62,871 nt of DNA. Source: a virus. A program made the translations under genes and the position numbers. Location of the stretch: positions 1 through 62,871 of IMG/VR virus record IMGVR_UViG_3300042381_000268, one strand, 5' to 3'. The notes under the pieces are model-generated. The model ran no database searches, was not told the DNA's origin, and saw only the letters and a list, made by a program, of their open reading frames with translations. Shown here piece by piece: positions 37,693 through 44,689 of this stretch. How positions within the stretch are numbered: the first letter of the stretch is position 1; every line of letters begins with the position of its first letter.

Positions 37693-38058
37693 TTAGTTTT
37701 TATTATTTACTCTTGTGTATATTAGTACGCCAGGGTATCCGCTACGTATATCTAAAGCCATAGTATTTTCGTTTATAATGGTAAATGTTGAAGATGCTTC
37801 AAAATCCAATTCTTCAAATACAGTCTTTAAATAAAAAGTATTATCTACTATCTTGTGTTCTAAAATAGTTAAAGAATCACCTGTATAAGATGAAACTTCT
37901 ATTATTGTTAATTTGTTATTATCTGAAACATTAAACCATATTTCAGTACCCTGACCATTAGAAGTCCATTGCCCCTTTAAAAACTGATTACTCATTTTTT
38001 GAGCATTAGCAAAAGAGAACATAAAAAATAAACCTAGTAATAAAAATAATTTTTTCAT
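37693..38058 (-). CDS. Secreted or periplasmic small protein
   Basis: 121 residues. MKKLFLLLGLFFMFSFANAQ is a clear Sec signal peptide with a Bacteroidota-style ANAQ cleavage site. The mature part is beta-rich, lipocalin- or DUF-like (QFLKGQWTSNGQGTEIWFNV; TFTIINENTMALDI). Preceded by a candidate promoter (38075-38096). An exported protein inside a late operon could act in lysis, superinfection exclusion or envelope modification. Function unknown. Confidence 0.55.
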   Translation of the reverse strand: MKKLFLLLGLFFMFSFANAQKMSNQFLKGQWTSNGQGTEIWFNVSDNNKLTIIEVSSYTGDSLTILEHKIVDNTFYLKTVFEELDFEASSTFTIINENTMALDIRSGYPGVLIYTRVNNKN

Positions 38059-38074
38059 AATATATTTGATTAAA

Positions 38075-38096
38075 GTTATATATTATTATTATTACG
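38075..38096 (-). promoter_or_regulatory. Candidate late/middle promoter
   Basis: On the minus strand this reads CGTAATAATA followed by ATAATATATAAC. The same sequence with one mismatch in the first 21 bases lies on the plus strand before the ERF gene (61312-61334). It ends 16 bases before the start codon of the secreted protein. Confidence 0.5.
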
Positions 38097-38120
38097 CGTA
38101 TTTATTACATTTTATTACAA

Positions 38121-38246
38121 TTACTTTCTTTTAACTTTACCGTATTCTTTTTTTTGCTCGGCTTTTGATTCAGTTTTTTCGTGCTTTTTCATTGCAGCTT
38201 TAGAAGTATACTTTTCTTTGGTCTTTTTTTCTACTATTTTTTTCAT
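38121..38246 (-). CDS. Small Lys-rich protein
   Basis: 41 residues, too short for standard gene calls: MKKIVEKKTKEKYTSKAAMK then KHEKTESKAEQKKEYGKVKR. It resembles recurrent KYASKAAMKKHE-type small basic proteins of Bacteroidota phages. Ends 2 bases before the next gene begins on the same strand. Possibly packaged with DNA. Confidence 0.55.
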   Translation of the reverse strand: MKKIVEKKTKEKYTSKAAMKKHEKTESKAEQKKEYGKVKRK

Positions 38247-38248
38247 AA

Positions 38249-38395
38249 TTATTTCTTTTTAGTTTTAGCTTTTATTTTTTTTGCTTCTGAAAGCATTGCT
38301 TTGGTTGGTTTTTTACCACTACCTTTATTTTCTCTAATGTTATCCCAAAGTCCACGTCTTGACGTAGATCCATCTTTTCTTTTTAACAGTTCCAT
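38249..38395 (-). CDS. Small basic conserved phage protein
   Basis: 48 residues: MELLKRKDGSTSRRGLWDNI then RENKGSGKKPTKAMLSEAKK. The RRGLWDNIRxNKGSGKKPT motif is widespread in phage structural regions. Overlaps the upstream gene end by 13 bases. Function unknown; probably virion-associated. Confidence 0.6.
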   Translation of the reverse strand: MELLKRKDGSTSRRGLWDNIRENKGSGKKPTKAMLSEAKKIKAKTKKK

Positions 38396-38655
38396 TTGTC
38401 TAATGCTAATTTTTTTCTTGTAGGTTCTCCATTCGGTTTTTTCATAGGACCTGGCATACCAGACATTCTAGCACAAAAAGATTTACGTCTTTTAGCATCT
38501 TTACTGCCTGCCTTTAATTTAGAAGGTTTTGTAGTAACCGCTGTCTGTAATTTACTGCCTGGGTTTTCTTTTCTATATGAAGCTACTCCTTTAGCGTTTA
38601 GACCGCCTTTAGGATCCTTGCCCTCTTTACGAGTCCACGCTGCCGTCTTTGCCAT
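38383..38655 (-). CDS. Conserved small basic phage protein (DUF6321-like)
   Basis: 90 residues: WTRKEGKDPKGGLNAKGVAS, TTKPSKLKAGSKDAKRRKSF, CARMSGMPGPMKK, LALDKWNC. This block order is shared by a common phage family. Two Cys (CARM and terminal KWNC) are conserved family features. Strongly basic. Likely a minor head component; function not established. Confidence 0.65.
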   Translation of the reverse strand: MAKTAAWTRKEGKDPKGGLNAKGVASYRKENPGSKLQTAVTTKPSKLKAGSKDAKRRKSFCARMSGMPGPMKKPNGEPTRKKLALDKWNC

Positions 38656-38749
38656 CTTTATTATCTTTTAAATGAATCCATTTGTGTAATGTGTAACCTA
38701 TAGATACCAAAAGTAAAGTTATCTTTAAGTACGTTTCTATATTAGTCAT
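38627..38749 (-). CDS. Small single-pass membrane protein
   Basis: 40 residues from the chosen start: MTNIETYLKITLLLVSIGYT then a basic LHKWIHLK and an Asp/Lys tail. One transmembrane helix. An upstream in-frame ATG (38854) would extend it through the coding region of the next gene, so the internal start is preferred. Overlaps the DUF6321-like gene by 29 bases. Could be a holin accessory. Confidence 0.45.
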   Translation of the reverse strand: MTNIETYLKITLLLVSIGYTLHKWIHLKDNKDGKDGSVDS

Positions 38750-38807
38750 ACTAAGCATCAATGCTCCAGTATTCAATAGGTATATCCTTGCGTCTGTAAC
38801 GTTCACT

Positions 38808-39023
38808 TTATCGTATTTTAGCGCGTTGCGTAATAGGCATACTAAGAGGAGCATCGCAACTACAATCTTTTTTTAGTTTTATGCCATTCTTGCCATTGCT
38901 AGCTCCTGGTTTCATTGGATATCCTGCTGTATCTAATGGACCATCCCACAAGTGATTTAAACCTGATGTTTTAGGTTTTTCTAGTTTCATCAAATGAGGA
39001 TCTTTAATATCGGGAGTATACAT
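38808..39023 (-). CDS. Hypothetical protein
   Basis: 71 residues, probably extended: PDIKDPHLMKLEKPKTSGLN, then GPLDTAGYPMKPGASNGKNG and a CSC motif (KKDCSCDAPL). No family recognised. Confidence 0.45.
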   Translation of the reverse strand: MYTPDIKDPHLMKLEKPKTSGLNHLWDGPLDTAGYPMKPGASNGKNGIKLKKDCSCDAPLSMPITQRAKIR

Positions 39024-39034
39024 AATATAGTTAT

Positions 39035-39286
39035 TTATAAGGTTGATAAATTATAGTTTGGAACAACCGGAGTTTTAACGGCTGAGGGGGGCGGTGGGGG
39101 CATGGATCTATCAAATGACCCTTGCATTGGAGCACCATACATATTAATCATTGATTGTTGGTCTCCAGGCGAAAACGGAACCGGAGCCCCTGTTGCTTTA
39201 ACGCCAGGATTAAATAATCTAGGATCCGCCGTAGTAGACGCTGGCTGTGCTAGTGTTTGTTGGTTTGTAACTCCTATATTATTCAT
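39035..39286 (-). CDS. Proline-rich hypothetical protein
   Basis: 83 residues, rich in Pro/Gly/Ser with a PPPPP run and NMYGAPMQGSF; likely disordered. Overlaps the start of nothing but shares 8 bases with the end of the upstream gene. Late-operon member of unknown role. Confidence 0.45.
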   Translation of the reverse strand: MNNIGVTNQQTLAQPASTTADPRLFNPGVKATGAPVPFSPGDQQSMINMYGAPMQGSFDRSMPPPPPSAVKTPVVPNYNLSTL

Positions 39287-39728
39287 AATTCGTATTTTTA
39301 TTTGCGTTATTTATAGACTTAATTAATACCGTATCAGTATAAGTTTTGCCTCTCATTATTTTGTTGCTTCTTGGGCTTGTTGGTATTTCTTCTTCACCAA
39401 TCATTATTCGATACATGCGATTTATTAGCATTCTACACTTAAAAGAAACTTTATATATATTGTATTTTTGGGTTGTATGATTTCTATTTCTCCACACAAC
39501 TATCCATCCTTCTTTTAATAAATTATTCCAGCGTTTATTATCCCAGCTATAAGCGTATGTACCTATCTTGTAATCTTGCTTTGTGAAAAAATCCATACAA
39601 TCAAAATAGATCAGTAGCTCTAGATCGGCATCGGTTAAATCATTATTCCTGCATGCCCATCTGCGAATTATCCTGTAGTGTTTTAATATATTGTTATTTC
39701 TGAGATCGCTAAATTCTAAACGTTTCAT
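39279..39728 (-). CDS. Winged-helix-like DNA-binding protein (putative)
   Basis: 149 residues. The arrangement LTDADLELLIYFDCMDFFTK, then WNNLLKEGWIVVWRNR and YNIYKVSFKCRMLINRMYRI resembles a MarR-like winged helix (helices, recognition helix, beta wing). Arg/Lys-rich at both ends. Overlaps GroES by 4 bases. It could be a late regulator or a terminase small subunit; neither is decided by the sequence. Confidence 0.45.
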   Translation of the reverse strand: MKRLEFSDLRNNNILKHYRIIRRWACRNNDLTDADLELLIYFDCMDFFTKQDYKIGTYAYSWDNKRWNNLLKEGWIVVWRNRNHTTQKYNIYKVSFKCRMLINRMYRIMIGEEEIPTSPRSNKIMRGKTYTDTVLIKSINNANKNTNYE

Positions 39729-39988
39729 AATTTAACAACAATATCATCTATCTTTATTAACCTGTAATCTTTATCTACTCCCTCAAGCATATGACCGGCG
39801 ACCATATCATATAATATCTTAGTGCCCGGTTCTAAACCTAATATAGGCATTCCTGTTGAGATAATTTCTGCTTCTCTATATCTTATGTCTTCTCTGGTTT
39901 TATTGTCCATTAAAAGCCCTTTTTCACTTTTGCTTAAAATATCTTTTTTAGGCAAAACTATTACATACTTACCTATTGCTTCCATCAA
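39725..39988 (-). CDS. groES: Co-chaperonin GroES (Cpn10)
   Basis: 87 residues. IGKYVIVLPKK starts the Cpn10 barrel; EKGLLMDN is the mobile-loop region (bacterial GGIVLPD); LEPGTKILYDMVAGHMLEGV then YRLIKIDDIVVKL parallels GDKVLYGKYAGTEVK...YLIMRESDILAI. It would cap the GroEL encoded immediately upstream, whose end it overlaps by 20 bases. Shorter than the usual 95 residues but structurally complete. Confidence 0.75.
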   Translation of the reverse strand: MMEAIGKYVIVLPKKDILSKSEKGLLMDNKTREDIRYREAEIISTGMPILGLEPGTKILYDMVAGHMLEGVDKDYRLIKIDDIVVKL

Positions 39989-41528
39989 TTCTTAAATTAT
40001 TGATTACACAATCGGTTGACAATATAGTGATAGCTACAGACGCTGCATTTCTTAATGCGCTTTTAGTAACAAGTAGCGGATCAATTATGCCGGCTTCAAT
40101 CATATTAACAGTTTCCCCTGTTACTACATTAAGACCGTATCCAACACTCGATATAATTTTGATTGGCACTTCTTCAATGCCTGCATTATCTAATATAGTG
40201 TTAAATGGAGCTCTAATAGAATCTAGCAATATTTCTTCTCCAAGTGAGAATGTGTCTATGTTATGCGAAGCATTTAATAAAGCAACTCCCCCGCCTGGTA
40301 CAATACCTTCTTTAATAGCCGCTTTAGTAGCACATATTGCATCTTCAACTCTATCAGCTTTTTCTCTAAGCTCTATATCTGAATTAGCGCCTACTTTTAT
40401 TACAGCAATTTTAGCGGATAGCCTAGCCAACCTTTTTTCTAGTCGAATTACTTCGTTAGGTTTTTTAGCTTTTGATATATCCTTTTTAATATTTAGGATA
40501 ATATTATCCACCTCTTCTGTTTGTTTGTTAATCTTTAATATTGTTTCTTGATCGTATGTTATACTTTTTATACAATTGCCCAAATGTTCTGGTTGTATTA
40601 AATCCATATCATCGCCAAGATCTTCGTTTATAACTGTAGCTCCTGTTAATAAGGCTAAGTCATATATTGTATCTTTTTTATTAACGCCGTATGTTGGGGC
40701 GTTTATAACATTAACCTTTAGATTGCCTTTAACCTTATTCATGGCTAATGCGGCTATAACAGGTTGATCTAAATCTGCAATAATCAATAATGCTCTTTTT
40801 TGTTCAATCGCATATTCTAATACAGATCTTATTTGTCTTATATTGGTTATAGGTGATTCAATTATTAAAACCAATGGATTATCTAATTCAGCAGCTTTAA
40901 TTTCAGGGTTGGTAACAAAATGTGCATTAACCAATCCTTTATCATATTGAACGCCTTCTACTATTTCTACTTCTGTATCTGATAACGCCGAGTGTTCTAA
41001 CATAACAACTCCAGTATTACCAACAGCTCTAAAGGCGTCTCCTATTATTTTACCTAAGTATGGATCATTATTAGCAGATATTGTTGCAATCTGATCCAAC
41101 ATATTATCATCAACAGTTATACTTGTCTTTTCTAAATAATCTATTACTTTATTTACTGCTGAGGTTATGCCTTCTTTTATTTTTCTTTCATTTGGATTTT
41201 CAACCATATGAGCATTCTTTAAAATAGAATATGCTAATATTGTAGCGGTTGTTGTTCCGTCTCCAGCTTCTTTAACAGTCTTACGCGCGGCCTCTTTTAA
41301 AAGTCTAGCCCCCATATTTTCTATAGGATCTAATAGTATAATACTATCTGCTACTGTTACACCATCTTTTGTAATAACTGGATTACCAGAACTATCTTCA
41401 AGCATTACGCATTTACCACTGGCTCCTAATGTAGAACTAACGGCTTTAGTTAGTTTTGTTATTCCTTCGAATACTTTATCCCTAGCCTCTTTTCCAAAGC
41501 TAAGGTTCTTTACAATTGCATCTGTCAT
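39969..41528 (-). CDS. groEL: Chaperonin GroEL (Cpn60)
   Basis: 519 residues from the chosen start MTDAIVKNLSFGKEARDKVF, which aligns with the canonical GroEL N-terminus; an ATG 15 codons upstream is less likely. ATP-site motifs are present: GDGTTTAT (89-96, Asp90), VEDAI with Asp396 (E. coli Asp398) and VPGGG (410-414). The apical segment KGLVNAHFVTNPE is recognisable. The Gly-Gly-Met C-terminal tail is missing. Probably folds capsid or tail proteins. A candidate promoter lies at 41551-41570. Encoded with its own GroES, so it may work independently of the host pair. Confidence 0.92.
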   Translation of the reverse strand: MTDAIVKNLSFGKEARDKVFEGITKLTKAVSSTLGASGKCVMLEDSSGNPVITKDGVTVADSIILLDPIENMGARLLKEAARKTVKEAGDGTTTATILAYSILKNAHMVENPNERKIKEGITSAVNKVIDYLEKTSITVDDNMLDQIATISANNDPYLGKIIGDAFRAVGNTGVVMLEHSALSDTEVEIVEGVQYDKGLVNAHFVTNPEIKAAELDNPLVLIIESPITNIRQIRSVLEYAIEQKRALLIIADLDQPVIAALAMNKVKGNLKVNVINAPTYGVNKKDTIYDLALLTGATVINEDLGDDMDLIQPEHLGNCIKSITYDQETILKINKQTEEVDNIILNIKKDISKAKKPNEVIRLEKRLARLSAKIAVIKVGANSDIELREKADRVEDAICATKAAIKEGIVPGGGVALLNASHNIDTFSLGEEILLDSIRAPFNTILDNAGIEEVPIKIISSVGYGLNVVTGETVNMIEAGIIDPLLVTKSALRNAASVAITILSTDCVINNLRIDGSNR

Positions 41529-41550
41529 GTTATATTTAATTTGATTTAAT

Positions 41551-41570
41551 TTTATAACAGTATTATTACG
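41551..41570 (-). promoter_or_regulatory. Candidate promoter of groEL-groES
   Basis: Minus-strand sequence CGTAATAATACTGTTATAAA, ending 22 bases before the GroEL start. The first ten bases match the candidate promoter at 38075-38096; the second half differs but keeps a TATAA block. Confidence 0.4.
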
Positions 41571-41589
41571 CAATTTTTGCGGTTTTTAG

Positions 41590-41721
41590 TTACCCTTGTC
41601 CTCTAGATAGCTTTTTATAATTTTTAGATGTTTTTAAATTAGATGTTTTAGCTTTAGCATGAACACCTGGCCTTGCAATATTTTTTACAACACGTTGAAA
41701 AGTCGCGGTTTGTTTCGCCAT
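41590..41721 (-). CDS. Small basic conserved phage protein
   Basis: 43 residues: MAKQTATFQRVVKNIARPGV then HAKAKTSNLKTSKNYKKLSR, ending GQG. RPGVHAKxKTSxxKxSKNYKK is a recurrent tiny-protein pattern in Bacteroidota phages. Overlaps the spanin gene end by 37 bases. Function unknown. Confidence 0.6.
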   Translation of the reverse strand: MAKQTATFQRVVKNIARPGVHAKAKTSNLKTSKNYKKLSRGQG

Positions 41722-42173
41722 AATAAATATATAATTAATATTAATAATATCCACCAAAATAAAAACCAATAATTTTGTTCTTTATCAATTATTTTTGTTT
41801 TACCAACTTGGTGTTCTTTTGTTTTTACTGTAGACACTATCGTGGAGTCAATACGTTTAATACTAGACTCCTTTTTGTTATTTGTATATAATGTATTAGA
41901 TTTATTTTTTTTAATCTTTAAAACCACATTTTTATAACTCTTACCGTCAACTATAATTGTTTTACTTGAATCTATAGGTGTTATAACAATTTCGCTATTA
42001 TCAGTATCTATAATTACTTTTGTAGAGTCTGTTTTATTTACAGTATCTATTTTTGTAACTACTACTTTTGTTTCTGCAATACTATCCTTCTTTATATTAG
42101 TTTTATCAACTAATACTTTTCTTGAAGAACACGATGCTAAAAGCACCATTATTATAAATATAATTTTTTTCAT
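41685..42173 (-). CDS. Unimolecular spanin-like lipoprotein
   Basis: 162 residues. MKKIIFIIMVLLASCSS is a lipoprotein signal with lipobox LASC (Cys15). The middle (25-130) is a Lys/Asp/Thr/Val-rich extended or coiled region, and a C-terminal transmembrane helix (YWFLFWWILLILIIYLLW, about 135-152) ends in a short basic tail. Outer-membrane lipid anchor plus inner-membrane helix in one chain is the u-spanin architecture, which fuses the two membranes at the end of lysis. Located next to the endolysin and holin candidates. Confidence 0.65.
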   Translation of the reverse strand: MKKIIFIIMVLLASCSSRKVLVDKTNIKKDSIAETKVVVTKIDTVNKTDSTKVIIDTDNSEIVITPIDSSKTIIVDGKSYKNVVLKIKKNKSNTLYTNNKKESSIKRIDSTIVSTVKTKEHQVGKTKIIDKEQNYWFLFWWILLILIIYLLWRNKPRLFNVL

Positions 42174-42183
42174 TTTTTTAAAT

Positions 42184-42642
42184 TTAATCTTTAACTTGAA
42201 AATGCATCCAATCGTAATTCTTTTCTCGGCCTAAACTTTCAAACCCATGTTTGTAAAATATGTCAATCATTGGGTTATATTCCATACGCGCAAATCTTGC
42301 AGTCTTTGAGGTTTCTTTTAATAGATTCCTACTTGGGTTTAAATCAATGGCGCAACCCCAGCTGTGTACGCTTAGTTTAGTTCCGCCTCGCATTAAACGA
42401 TAATTAAAGCATCCACCATAATCATCGATCTTTAAATCACTAATTGCATCTTGACCGTAAAATTCTAATATATCATTAAATATTGCAAGCAGTTTGTCTG
42501 CAACTAATTTATGGCAACGGATTTTATTTACTTTTTTGCCATCGTAATACATAGGATAAGGCAAAGTTATTGGTACAATATATCCTTTCCCATCTTTGTT
42601 AGGTGTGCCGTATTTAGCTATAAGTTCCTCCTGAGTTATCAT
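42184..42642 (-). CDS. Endolysin, M15-family peptidase
   Basis: 152 residues. SVHSWGCAIDLNP (91-103) and DWMHFQV (144-150) form the M15 zinc site: His93, Asp100 and His147. Such enzymes (L-Ala-D-Glu or D-Ala-D-Ala peptidases) cut peptidoglycan stems. There is no signal peptide, so export needs a holin; two small membrane proteins lie directly upstream and the spanin downstream. Confidence 0.8.
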   Translation of the reverse strand: MITQEELIAKYGTPNKDGKGYIVPITLPYPMYYDGKKVNKIRCHKLVADKLLAIFNDILEFYGQDAISDLKIDDYGGCFNYRLMRGGTKLSVHSWGCAIDLNPSRNLLKETSKTARFARMEYNPMIDIFYKHGFESLGREKNYDWMHFQVKD

Positions 42643-42838
42643 TGTTGTTGTTTCTTATTTTAGAATATACCGTAACAGAATCTAATACTGTTTGGCTACT
42701 TAAATATGTTATTGCGATTAACGCCCAGTCTGATGACTCTAAGTCTGCAAACATTAATAAACCACTAGCTACTAAGAAAACAAATAATTTTCTACTTATC
42801 CATTTATTTATTAATGCGTCTAAATTTTTTCTACTCAT
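42614..42838 (-). CDS. Holin candidate 1
   Basis: 74 residues from the chosen start, which overlaps the upstream stop as ATGA (42835-42838). Two hydrophobic helices: KLFVFLVASGLLMFADLE and WALIAITYLSSQTV, with a basic N-terminus and an Asn-rich tail. Overlaps the endolysin gene by 29 bases. Size and place fit a class II holin. Confidence 0.55.
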   Translation of the reverse strand: MSRKNLDALINKWISRKLFVFLVASGLLMFADLESSDWALIAITYLSSQTVLDSVTVYSKIRNNNNDNSGGTYS

Positions 42839-43179
42839 TTTTTTAAAAAATATTTTAAATCGTTTAATACTAAAAGCATTGATATAACACAAGTGCTAAT
42901 CATTAGCCACTTTATATCTGGGAACCAAAGACTAAATAATCCACCTGCAAATGTGCCAACAGCGGTTCTTACTATATCCATAACATCAAAATAAGACTTT
43001 ATGATTACTGCCTGAGCCCATTCCCAAAAGAATCCTATTGCCCCACCTATAAACGCGGATGCTATAGGAACCCCTATAATTTTTCCGTCAAGTGTAAATT
43101 CCGCGAAATCTGTAACGCTGCCAATTAAATACATAATTGCAAACCCGATAAAAATGTGAAAGCTGTCTCTTAATTTCAT
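42835..43179 (-). CDS. Small membrane protein, holin candidate 2
   Basis: 114 residues with three to four hydrophobic helices (HIFIGFAIMYLIGSVTDF; VPIASAFIGGAIGFFWEW; MDIVRTAVGTFAGGLFSLWF; WLMISTCVISMLLVL). First gene of the lysis cassette. Holin, antiholin or unrelated membrane protein; cannot be decided. Confidence 0.5.
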   Translation of the reverse strand: MKLRDSFHIFIGFAIMYLIGSVTDFAEFTLDGKIIGVPIASAFIGGAIGFFWEWAQAVIIKSYFDVMDIVRTAVGTFAGGLFSLWFPDIKWLMISTCVISMLLVLNDLKYFLKK

Positions 43180-43181
43180 AG

Positions 43182-44384
43182 TTATATATTATATGACGCT
43201 ATTTGTCCACCTGTTGTTGCCACTGTACTTGCGTTTTGTAATCTATCCCCAATACTATCAGCAGTAAATCCACTTGCAATTAAATAGTTCCAAAAGTCTG
43301 CAGGTGTCATAAGTAATGTTCCAGTTGTATTATCTGTCCCAACACCTTGTAATACATTAGAAGGAGATGGTACAATCAATGTTCCTGTTAGAGCATTTGC
43401 AACCCCAAAAGCGGTTCCTAGTCTTACATTAGCTACAGAAGGAAACCCCGTAACTTGATCGTTTGTATATAGTATTCTATTAACTCCTACAGAAGACTGA
43501 TTAGTCCAAAATGTTGATGTACCTGTAATAAAAAATTTAGGAGCGTAAATAGCACTGACACCATTAACATTAACTAATGGTCCTGAAACTCGTATTGTTG
43601 CAACAAATGAATTTGATGATAAACCTACTTGTGCATTTGCTGTTATAGTTCCAGTTACTGTAACAGAACCTGTTGTTGTTGAACCAATGCCGAGCCCTAG
43701 TGGCCCACCTCCCCCTGTAACATTTCCTATAACTATTAAGTTTCCAGCTGATATACCAATACCGTGTGTTGCTCCTGTGCCTGAACCTCCTGTAACACTT
43801 CCTGTGACAGTTGTTGTACCCCCACTTATAGTTAATCCTGTTGATGCTTGACTACTTCCTGCTGCCCCATTTATATTACCTGTTATATTTACTGTTCCAG
43901 CAGTAATATTTATAACTCCACTGTTACCAGTTGCATTATTTAAATTACCAACAAAATTTAATGTACCTGCTCCATTTTTAAAAAATGAACTATTTGTAAT
44001 AGCAGCACCAGGGAAAATTAATGGTATATTAAAGTTTACAGTTCCACCACCAGCAAATTGTATTGCATTAACGCTAGGGAAAAAACTATTAGTTACATTA
44101 ACTGTATTAGTTCCTGTTGTGTGATTAAAAGTTATTAAACCATTTGCTCCTGCGCTCAAAGATGTAATATTAGCTGTGAATCCTCCTGTTGTAAAGTTAA
44201 AGCCACCTCCAATTGTTGCACCGCCTGCTCCTGAATTACTTAAATTTAAAACAGTAATGTTTGTGTCTACAACAACTATAAAGGTATTGCTTACAGCATT
44301 ATCAGCTGCACCTGGCACAACACCACCTACCCAAGTTGCTGGAGCACTAAAATTACCACTTGCAGCTGCTAGTATAATAGCCAT
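43182..44384 (-). CDS. Beta-rich tail fibre or adhesin-like protein
   Basis: 400 residues. N-terminus SGNFSAPATWVGGVVPGAAD then VVVDTNITVLNLS resembles the G8/beta-helix start of secreted Bacteroidota proteins. The body is a Gly/Thr/Asn-rich repeat (NITGNINGAA, TVTGSVTGGSG, VIGNVTGG, VTGTITAN) consistent with a beta-helix. The end (TPADFWNYLIASGFTADSIG DRLQNASTV) is a common phage fibre terminus. No Cys. Probably a receptor-binding fibre or its base. Confidence 0.6.
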   Translation of the reverse strand: MAIILAAASGNFSAPATWVGGVVPGAADNAVSNTFIVVVDTNITVLNLSNSGAGGATIGGGFNFTTGGFTANITSLSAGANGLITFNHTTGTNTVNVTNSFFPSVNAIQFAGGGTVNFNIPLIFPGAAITNSSFFKNGAGTLNFVGNLNNATGNSGVINITAGTVNITGNINGAAGSSQASTGLTISGGTTTVTGSVTGGSGTGATHGIGISAGNLIVIGNVTGGGGPLGLGIGSTTTGSVTVTGTITANAQVGLSSNSFVATIRVSGPLVNVNGVSAIYAPKFFITGTSTFWTNQSSVGVNRILYTNDQVTGFPSVANVRLGTAFGVANALTGTLIVPSPSNVLQGVGTDNTTGTLLMTPADFWNYLIASGFTADSIGDRLQNASTVATTGGQIASYNI

Positions 44385-44386
44385 AA

Positions 44387-44677
44387 TTAAATATTTTTAT
44401 CTGTTATGAATTTTTGTAAAGCACTCATAATTGTAAATGTAGCTTCTAAAGCTTCTGAATCTTGACTTTCAAAAATATCCATATAGGTAAATTGTAAAGC
44501 ATTATTAGGCAAACTTACTGAACTTCCATCTTCTAATGTTCTATAAGGTGTTAAAAGCATTGCTACAGTCCCACCTACATTAGTTGGTTTAACTAATGGT
44601 GATATTGCTAAATTTACCATAAAATATGGATACTCTACTCCGTCTACTTCTATTGGGTTTGTACTTGTAATTGGCAT
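44387..44677 (-). CDS. Hypothetical protein of the fibre module
   Basis: 96 residues, globular (VDGVEYPYFMVNLAISPLVK, LPNNALQFTYMDIFESQDSE, FTIMSALQKFITDK). Lies between two fibre genes with gaps of 2 and 12 bases; possibly a fibre adaptor or chaperone. No family recognised. Confidence 0.5.
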   Translation of the reverse strand: MPITSTNPIEVDGVEYPYFMVNLAISPLVKPTNVGGTVAMLLTPYRTLEDGSSVSLPNNALQFTYMDIFESQDSEALEATFTIMSALQKFITDKNI

Positions 44678-44689
44678 AATTTCTATTTT

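Noticed and set aside
38750-38854. 35-residue extension of the small membrane protein
   Set aside because: It overlaps the preceding gene and lacks the family-like start; the internal MTNIE start is preferred.
41529-41573. 15-residue N-terminal extension of GroEL
   Set aside because: All GroEL proteins start near the FGxEAR segment; the extension would also run through the candidate promoter.
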